The notes under the pieces were generated by a model, which saw nothing but the letters and a program-made list of their open reading frames with translations, made no database searches and had not been told where the DNA came from. Positions 34,631 through 44,400 of a stretch of DNA of 64,000 nt are shown one piece after another (position 1 is the stretch's first letter; the number at the start of each line of letters is the position of its first letter). This stretch comes from Anolis sagrei. Its lineage: Eukaryota; Chordata; Lepidosauria; Squamata; Anolidae. Where the stretch lies: assembly GCF_037176765.1 (NCBI RefSeq), contig NC_090034.1, positions 90,915,000 to 90,978,999 on the forward strand. The letters run 5' to 3'. Both the position numbers and the translations under genes were made by a program.

Positions 34631-37600
34631 GTGCTTTCAAGTCATTTCAGACTTAGGTTGATCCTGAGTAGGGCCGGATAAATGACCTTGGAGGGCCATA
34701 TCCGCCCCCCGGGCCTTAGTTTGAGGACCCCTGGTCTATAGTATTTAAATCCATTTGACTTTGGCTTGTTGTCAATATTATATTTTATTATATACTAACA
34801 TACAAGCGAATATATGCATAATACTTGTAGTATACTTTGTGTGTATAATAGTTATGGCTTTCCCCAATTATAATCTGGTTAAAGATACTTGGAAATGGAC
34901 TCTAGATTAGTGTAATCAATGTTTGGTATGGAGAGGATCTTTTTAGTCCATTACATTTCTTGTTAGGTGGATCAGATCTCAGTTTAAGTGTCATACCTTG
35001 TTTAAGGAATGCTGGAAATTGCCTCTAATTCTCATTATGATCTATAGAGAAACCCACATTCATGACCAAATTGGAGCCTGTGAAGAATGTTCCTGAGGGT
35101 ACAAGTGTTGATTTCAATTGCCAGGCTGCTGGGATCCCATCACCAACTATCAGATGGATATTTGGAAATCAGGATCTCAGTGCTACCGAGGATGGTAAGT
35201 GGGGAAATTCCAAGTATCCCTAGTTTGAGAGTGGGGAACGTATTGGAGTTGGCCGATGGACTGGATCCCAATCCATCTGGGACAACCTTCCTCATTCCCT
35301 TTCACTGTGTGGCAGTTCTTTGCTGTTGTCACCAAAATTTGACTGCAATGACAGCATCATTGCAGTCAAATTGCAGGAGAGTACCAGCAATCCCAGCTGA
35401 ATCATAGGGAGCATCTACACTATAGAATGAATAGTTTCGCATCACTTTAACTGTTATGACTCAAGGCTATGGAATAATGGGAATTGCAATTTTACAAGGA
35501 CTTTAGGCTTTTATGCCAAAGAGTATTTGTGCCTTGCCAAACTGCATCTATCAGGGTTCCATGGCATTGAAGCTTGGCAGCTAAACCTTGGTGTTAAACT
35601 GGATTAATTCTACAGTATAGATGCATCCATAGAGTCCTATCAGTGCACAGGAGATAGCGGAGGCACCTACACTGGTAAATTCATACAGTTTTCACCACTT
35701 TAACTACATTTCTCATAATTCCATAGTATTGATCCATGGCAGTTAAAGTGATGTCCGCCTGCATGAATTCAACAGTGTGGATGCAACCCAAGTCTTCTTG
35801 CATTCCAAAAAAAAAGAAAAGGCACGAGACTTCTTTGTTTCTGTGGTATTCATAGTATTTGGTAGCAGTTTGCCAAAAGTGATGGCAAATGATGCCACAA
35901 AATGACCTGGAAAAGGACTATGAACAGTTCACATAATTTCCATTTCTGCTTACTCTCACAAGTTGTCAGTCACCACCATGACTCCTCCTCCTCTGTATTT
36001 GTCTTCATCTGCTATTTATTTATATCCTGCTGTTTCTCCCAACATTGCGACCCAAGGAAGTTTACAATTTTAATAAAGAACAATACAATGGAAAACTCAC
36101 AAATAATGAATCTCCTCCATTTTGGTTGGCAGGAAGAATCTCTGTTGAACATGGGACACTTATAATAAAGGAAACCAGACCTGCAGATGCCGGTGTCTAC
36201 ACCTGTGAAGCCAGGATTGAAGAACGGAATGAAGTGACTTCTACAAATGTTTCCCTCAATGTTCAGTGTAAGATTTGCATTAAAATCTTTGTTCTGTGCA
36301 TTTTAATATGTGTTTTAATTTGTGTATTTTATAGAAATATGTATTAATACATGTGGTTTATATAATGTTTACAATGATTATTGTTTTAACTATGCTGCAA
36401 CCCACCTTGAGAAGAGACAGGTAAGAAATAAAATTATTATTATGTGATACACAACAAGATTAATACACAGGTGAGTGAGATATGGCATGCCTTAGTTAGA
36501 GGTGAGTGAGATATGGCATGCCTTAGTTTGGGACTCCCTGTGCTAGTGACATATGCACCTATAACACAAAAAATACACGCACGCACACGCACACACACAC
36601 ACAATATAATGTAATATAATATATTGTATATAATATAATATTTATAATATTATAATGTAATACAATATAATACTAATAAATATAATATGATATTATAATT
36701 ATATGTTTTATATTACATGTAATATTACTAATAATATTACAATATAATGGTACAGTACAATATAGTAATATATAATACTGATATTGTACTATGCTAATAA
36801 TATAATATGTTGTGTGTATATATATCTTGTAAGCCACTCTGAGTCCCCTTCGTAGTGAGAAGGGCAGCATATAAATCTCATAAATAAACAAGATCACTAT
36901 GCTGGCTTTTGTATTCGATCACACGTCAGACACTTCTAGATACTTGGACTGTGGGATGCATTGATGAATAATGCATGCAGATCTGAGTAGGGTGGCCTTC
37001 TGCAGCTGACATATGGTCATTTTGTTTTTAAGTGCAGGTCAGTATCTTTAGGCATTGCACCGAGTGTGCTGCTCACCACTGGGACCACTTTGACTGGCTT
37101 ATCCCAGAGTCTTTGCAGTTCGATCTTTAAATCCTCATATCTAAAGTTTGAACTGGCACAACCCAATCACGCCAATTAAAATCATCATCATCATCATCAT
37201 CACCATCACCACCACCATCACCACCACCACCACCTATTTTGGTGTTACAGTAGTTTGATTACACTTTATCACCCTCTGCTCCATTCTATGGAATCCAGGA
37301 GGGTATAGTTCAGAAACAAAAACACAAATCCTAGAAGTCTGTAGCATTGAGCCATGACAGTTAGCTGTAAACTTAATGCACTTTGACAGCACTTTAACTG
37401 TCATGACTCAGTGCTATGGGATCTTGGAAACTGCAGTTTGATGAGGTACCAGCACTCTTTGGCAAAGAAGACGTTCAATGTATTGTCGAAGGCTTTCATG
37501 GCCGGAATCACCGGGTTGTTGTAGGTTTTTTTCGGACTATATGGCCATGTTCTAGAGGCATTTCTCCTGATGTTTTGCTTGCAGGTGAAACGTCAGGAGA

Positions 37601-40600
37601 AATGCCTCTAGAACATGGCCATATAGCCTGAAAAAACCTACAACAACCAAGTCTAAAGACCTTATAAAACAAGAACTCCTTAGTTTCTATACCATTGAGC
37701 CATGGTAATTCAAGTGGCATTAGAGTGCATTAATTCTACAGTGTAAATGCATTCCTGGTCGCCAGAGCTGTAGCCTAGTGCTCAAACGACTACACGGCAT
37801 TGCTCTCCATGTTGTCATCCTCAAAATATGACAAACAAGCTGCGTTATATTGGAAGTCAATTTGAGTGATATATGTCATTCTCAACTGCCATGTTTAGGT
37901 CCGTAAACATCTGAAAAACCTGAGGACTGGAACACAACACTTGATAATGATTTTTTGATAATATTATGTACATTGTTTCTTTCTAGTGCTATGCATTTCC
38001 ATCCTGTTTAAAGTCTGTATGTGATCTGAGAAACGGCAGGAAAAGGAATAGAAGTCACTGCAGAGGAAGGGACAGTGGGACAGTGGTTTCCCTTTCCTTC
38101 CTCTGCAGTGACTTCTATTCCTCTGCAGAGATACAATAAGTTGTGTTTCTTTGAGGAAAACTAATGCTAACCTTTTTTTTTTTCCAGTCACTCCAAGGAT
38201 AGAACTTCCCACAGATGAATCCTTTGTCACCCAGATTGGGAATCCCTCTCATTTTAACTTCACCATTCTATCCAACCCCTTGCCAGAAGTCTCCATTTCT
38301 TGGAAAGGGAAGGTCTTTGAGGATGCTGATATCAAAAAGAAAGCAGAAAGTCAGGATAAATATATGTACTTCTTTGAGGTGAGTGAGATATGGCATGCCT
38401 TAGTTTGGGACTCCCTGTGCTAGTGACATATGCACCTATAACACAAAAAATACACGCACGCACGCACACACACACACAATATAATGTAATATAATATATT
38501 GTATATAATATAATATTTATAATATTATAATGTAATACAATATAATACTAATAATATGATATTATAATTATATGTTTTATATTACATGTAATATTACTAA
38601 TAATATTACAATATAATGGTACAGTACAATATAGTAATACATAATACTGATATTGTACTATGCTAATAATATAATATATTGTATGTATATATATCTTGTA
38701 AGCCACTCTGAGTCCCCTTCGGAGTGAGAAGGGTGGCATATAAATCTCATAAATCTCATAAATAAATAAATAATAAATATGCCTATTTTGATGTTCGCTA
38801 CATCTTCATATAATGCCAGGAGTGAGGAGATAATGAGGTAGCACCTGTCCTGTGGTCAATGCTGCTGCCTACTAATGCAGGTGGCATCCTGTTAGTGGCA
38901 GATGCTGATCCAAGCCAACCATACACCTGCGTATGACTATTTTTGCTCACTTGGGACAGTGGTTTCCCTTTCCTTCCTCTGCAGTGACTGAAGCCATCCC
39001 TTGGACCACCATAAAACTGCTGAAGTCCCCCTTCCAGACAGTCCACATTTAGAAGAGATTAGGGAATCACAGATATCTCTAGCTCTATCCCTATAGCCAG
39101 ATGCAAAACGATCATGGATAACAAGTTAAATATGAGCCAACAATGTCATGCGGCAGCTAAAAAAGTCATTGGAATTTTTGGCCTGCATAAATAAGAGTAC
39201 ACTGTCTAGAAACAGAGAAGTCATGCTACCCCTCTATGTCAGACCACACCTGAAATGCCGTGTCCTATTCTGGGCACCATAATTGAAGGGAGATATTGGC
39301 AAGCTGGAATGTGTCCAGAGGAGAGCAACTAAAATGATCAAGGGTCTGGAGAACAAGCCCTATGAGGAACGGCTTAAAGAGTTGGGCATGTTTAGCCTGC
39401 AGAAGAGAAGGCTGAGAGGAGACATGATAGCCATGTATAAATTTGAGGGGAAGTCATAGGGAGGAGGGAGCAAGCTTGTTTTCTGCTGCCCTGGAGACTA
39501 GAATGCAAAACAATGGCTTCAAACTACAGGAAAGGAAATTCCATCTGAAAATTAGGAAGAACTTCCTAACTGTGAGAGCTGTTCAGCAGTGGAATTCTCT
39601 GCTCCGGAGTGGTGGAGGCCCCTTCTTTGGAGACTTTTAAGCAGGCTGGACGGCCATCTGTCAGGGGTTCTTTGAATGTGATTGACCTGCTTCTTGGCAG
39701 GGGGTTGGACTGGATGGCCCTCAAGGTCTCTTCCAACTCTATGATTCTATGATTACATCAGCTGCTGAGATGTCCAGAAATCCCTGGCACATCTCAGTGG
39801 AAGGTGTAATTGCCTTTCATCTTTTTGTCTTTATTAAGTATTCTAAATTCATTTCCCTCTTTATTACTACCCTTGGCTTGTTTATATGATACACCCATAT
39901 GTTTGGTTATTTTTATATTTCTGTTCCCTCAATTATATATATTATTGTTTTTACTGTTTACTGTTATTGCTTTAATTGTTTTGATTTGCTTTATGGTTTA
40001 TGTATCTTGTTGTATTGTTGTTTTATTGAGGCCTTGGCCTTGTAAGCCGCATCAAGTCCTATTGGAGATGTTAGCGGGGTACAAATAAAGTTAATAATAT
40101 TAATTACTATTATTTATTTATCGTGTCATCCGCAACCAGAACATTGTATTACATTTCTAACAGAATAAAACAAACAAACAGATTAAAAAAAACAACACAA
40201 ATTTTGCAAACTTGGTAGCTGATTAAATGTCCTTTGACCAGTATCTGGCCACTTGGAGTGCCTCTGGTGTTGCCACAAGAAGGTCCTCCATCGTGCATGT
40301 AGCAGGGCTCAGGTTGCATTGCACCGGATGGTCAGTGGTTTGCTCTTCTCCACACTCGCATGTCGTGGATTCAACTTTGTAGCCCCATTTCTTAAGATTG
40401 GCTCTGCATCTCATGGTGCCAGAGCTCAGTCTGTTCAGCGCCTTCCAAGTCGCCCAGTCTTCTGTGTGCCCAGGGGGGAGTCTCTCATCTGGTATCACCC
40501 ACGGATTGAGGTGCTGGGTTTGAGCCTGCCACTTTTGAACTCTCGCTTACTGAGGTGTTCCAGCGAGTGTCTCTGTAGATCTAAGAAAACTATTTCTTGA

Positions 40601-41433
40601 TTTAAGTCATTGATGTGCTGGCTGATACCCAAACAAGGGATGAGCTAGAGATGTCTCTGCCTTGGTCCTTTCACTATTGGCGGCAACTTCCCGGCAGATG
40701 TCAGGTGGTGCAATACCGGCTAAGCAGTGTAATTTCTCCAGTGGTGTAGGGCGCAGACCCCCTGTGATAATGTGGCATGTCTCATTAAGAGCCACATCCA
40801 CTATTTTAGTGTGGTGAGATGTGTTCCACACTTGGCATGCGTACTCAGCAGCAGAGTAGCATAGCGCAAGGGCAGATGTCTTCACTGTATCTGGTTGTGA
40901 TCCCCAGGTTGTGCCAGTCAGCTTTCGTATGATATTGTTTCTAGCACCCACTTTTTGTTTAATGTTCAGGCAGTGCTTCTTGTAGGTCAGAGAACAGTCC
41001 AGAGTGACTCCCAGGTATTTGGGTGCGCTGCAATGCTCCAGTGGGATTCCTTCCCAGGTAATCCTCAGAGCTCGGGATGCTTGTCTGTTCTTAAGGTGAA
41101 AGGCACATGTCTGTGTTTTAGATGGATTAGGGATCAGTTGGTTTTCCCTGTAATAGGCAGTTAGAGCACCTAGAGCTTCGGAGAGCTTCTGTTCAACCAT
41201 CTCAAAGCTCCCTGCTTGAGCGGTAATAGCACTCAGCAGCATAGATGAAGCTCTCTGTCCCTTCTGGCAGTGGCTGGTCATTTGTGTAGATGTTGAACAT
41301 GGATGGAGCGAGCACGCTCCCCTGAGGCAGGCCATTCTTCTGTTTCCGCCATCTGCTTCTCTGGCCCTGGAACACAACAAAAAAGCTCCTGTTTTGTAGC
41401 AGGTTTCCTATGAGACGGGTGAGATGGTAGATG

Positions 41434-41480
<47 letters not shown>

Positions 41481-44400
41481 GGCTTTCATGGTTGGAATCA
41501 CTGGCTTGCTGTGAGTTTCTGGGCTGTATGGCAATGTTCCAGAAGCATTCTCTCCTGATGTTTCACCCACATCTATGGCAGGCACCCTCAGAGGTTGTGA
41601 GGTCTGTTGGAATAGATATATAAACCCCACTTGCCTAGTCATAGTCATAGTTTGATGAGGCACCAATACTCTGCGGCAGAGAAGGCTTAAGGCCTTGCAA
41701 AATTTCAACTTCTATAATTTCATGGCATTCAGCCACATCAGTTAAAGTGGTGACAAGCTGCATTAATTCTACAGTGTTGATGTCCTGAGCATGTGCAATT
41801 TTAACTCTGGTCTTCAGCATCGTAGTCCAATGTTCAAACTACCAAGCTACTAATGGTTGCTGTACTGAGGGTAAAGACTGTAAAACTCTGTTAACCCCTC
41901 GATATTCTATTTTCCTCTTGGCTTGTGCTGTTCCCAAAATAGTACAAGATGTCATAACAGAGAAGGACATTATGGTTTTTTCTCTCTCAATGGTTTGATT
42001 TCAGTTCACTCCAGCTTCACAAGAAGATATTTCAGAGATCTTCATAACCGCTACCAATGAAGTGGGAAGGACAGAGAAGTCGGTTGCTCTTCAAGAAGGT
42101 GAGCTAAAACTTCCCATTTTTATTTGTTGGGGAAGGATTCCAGATGTTTACTTTGAAATTTAAACAAGAAAGGGAAACATACAATGTCTAGATGTATCAT
42201 CATTCCTACTTCTGCTATTGTCCATCCTTTTCCCAGTCTCAATATTTCAAATTTACATCATACAAATTACCAATAGCATTAGAAACAGTGAAAAATACAA
42301 CAATTAAAAAGATCAAGAAAAACAAAGAACACAGTGCATAAAAGGCCATTTCTCCTGAACAACCAGACCTAAAAGGCTTGTCAAACAAAAAGATTTTTGC
42401 CTGTTCTGCATGGCACCTCCCATCTCCTCTTTGTTGGCTAGGTCTGGTGGTATTTGCAGCACAGCAACATCCCAATTTGAAGTAATTTTAATGTAAACAC
42501 TAGGCCTGGGCGGTTTCGTTCGTTAATTTTGTAATTCGTTAAATATTCGTTAATTTTAGCAATTACAAAACGATTACAAAACTTATTTTTAAACCTGGAA
42601 GTGTTTTTAAATATCGAAATGGCAGGCGCCAAAAAATTTCCGTCCATTTCGGAAATACATAAGATGGCCTGGCGATGCTTGCTGGGAGCTCTCCTCTCTC
42701 TCCTCTCTTAGCCAGTCAGAGGCAGAGCCTGAAAGAGGAGGAGGAGGAGGAGGAGGAGAGGGCGGGGAAGGCGCCGGTTGAGCAAGCGAGCGAAAGGCCG
42801 AGCGAGAGGGTGAGCGAGAGGGCGAGCGAGAGGGCGAGCGACCCTCAGCGGGAAGGCGGCCCGTCCCTCCTTCCTCACCTTTGCGGTGGGTGTGCTTCAT
42901 TCTCCCAATTCCTTAGCAGAGGGCTGGGCTAGATGGCCTTTGGGGAGCCCTTCTCCCAATTTCGCATTGCTTCGGAGGAGCCGGGCCCGACTCGGCGGCA
43001 GCGCTTGAGGGCCCGCCAGAGTGAGTGCCTGCCTTCCCTCCTTAATAATAATTTCTCCTCCCTATTCTACTAAATTAATAATTAAATTTAAAAAATATTG
43101 AAAAAATATTGAAAAAAAAGGGCGCCATCTTTACAAAATGTTTTGTAAATATTAACGAAATTTCGTAAATACCGAACTTTTTTAAGGGAAAATTTTGTAA
43201 TTATTTTAAATATCGAAACAAAAAAAAACCCCAAATACAAATCGATTTTAGAAACAAATTTTTGCGTTGTTACCCAGGCCTAGTAAACACCTTCCCCAGA
43301 GAACATTGGAGATTATGGCTCAAGGTGTATGTATCTATGAATCTCTAGAGATTACTATCTACTGCTCCCCAACTGCGATTCTTAGTATATGTTAGTAAAA
43401 GTTAAATTGATACAATATATCAAGGACTACAACTCCCAACATCCCTTATTGTTGGAAGAATGCTATGTCTGTTATGTAGTGGGGTTTCGTCAGACAGCCA
43501 GCTGAATATTCCAAAGCTGTCAGATCCCATCTGATCAGACCGGGTTAGAACTCGGATGGGAAATTGCCAATGAATACCAGGTGCTGTTGGTTATATTTCA
43601 GTGACAGGAACTGGCAAAGCCACCACTTGAATATTCCTTGACTAAGGAAAACCAAATTTGACAAGTAACTTGAAGGAGTTGGGTGGTATGAAACTGGGGG
43701 CCCTTCCAGACAGTACCTTTATCCCAGGAGCTTCTGCAGCAAACAAGAGGATGGCCAGACATCGTTCCCTGTAAACGCGGAAGCAATCACCATAAAAGGC
43801 AAAAAAACATGAGATTTCCAGGTGTGGGAATATGACAGTTTTGAGCCAAATACGCAGATTTTGGCATGTCTGTATGTCCCTGAATTCAAAAATCATGGAA
43901 TTTTTAAATCTGGATTTGTTCCCAGGTGTTAGATGTTTGTTCCTGATTGTTCAGTTCCAAAAAAGAAGGTGACAGTTCAGTAGAATGCAAAAACTTTGTT
44001 TTTGTGCCAGAAACTTCATGAAATGTCTGGCATGCACAGTTTCTCTGGCCAGGACAATGAATATAACTTTTGCAGTGATTCACATCTCTGCATATCCACA
44101 TTGGAAGCCTCCAGTGGCACAATGGGTGCCAGCAGGAGTGAAGACCAACAGGTCAGAGGTTTGAGTCCAGGGAGAACACGGATGAGCTCCCTCTTTCAGC
44201 TCCAGCTTCCCTTGCGGGGACATGAGAGAAGCCACCCACAAGGATGATAAAACATCAAAACATCTGGGTGTTCCCTGGGAAACATCCTTGCAGATAGCCA
44301 ATTTTCTCACACCAGAAGTGACTTGCAGTTTCTCAAGTTGCTCCTGACATGAAAAATATATATATCCACATCTTGAGGTTTTTGAAAAAAACTGCTGAAA

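Larger units (their letters stand above)
34131..34733. mobile_element. hAT non-autonomous element with nested Penelope-like fold-back (intron 3)
   Basis: Ends cagggttcttcaaactttt and tagtttgaggacccctg, target duplication gtctatgg / gtctatag (34123-34130, 34734-34741). A fold-back (34374-34572) and a (GTT)n run (34591-34631) lie inside. Confidence 0.8.

Noticed and set aside
42607-42932. Arg/Ser-rich and Glu-rich frames on both strands
   Set aside because: Products of the GAG/AGCG-repeat core of the hAT element; low complexity, no start context or splice evidence.
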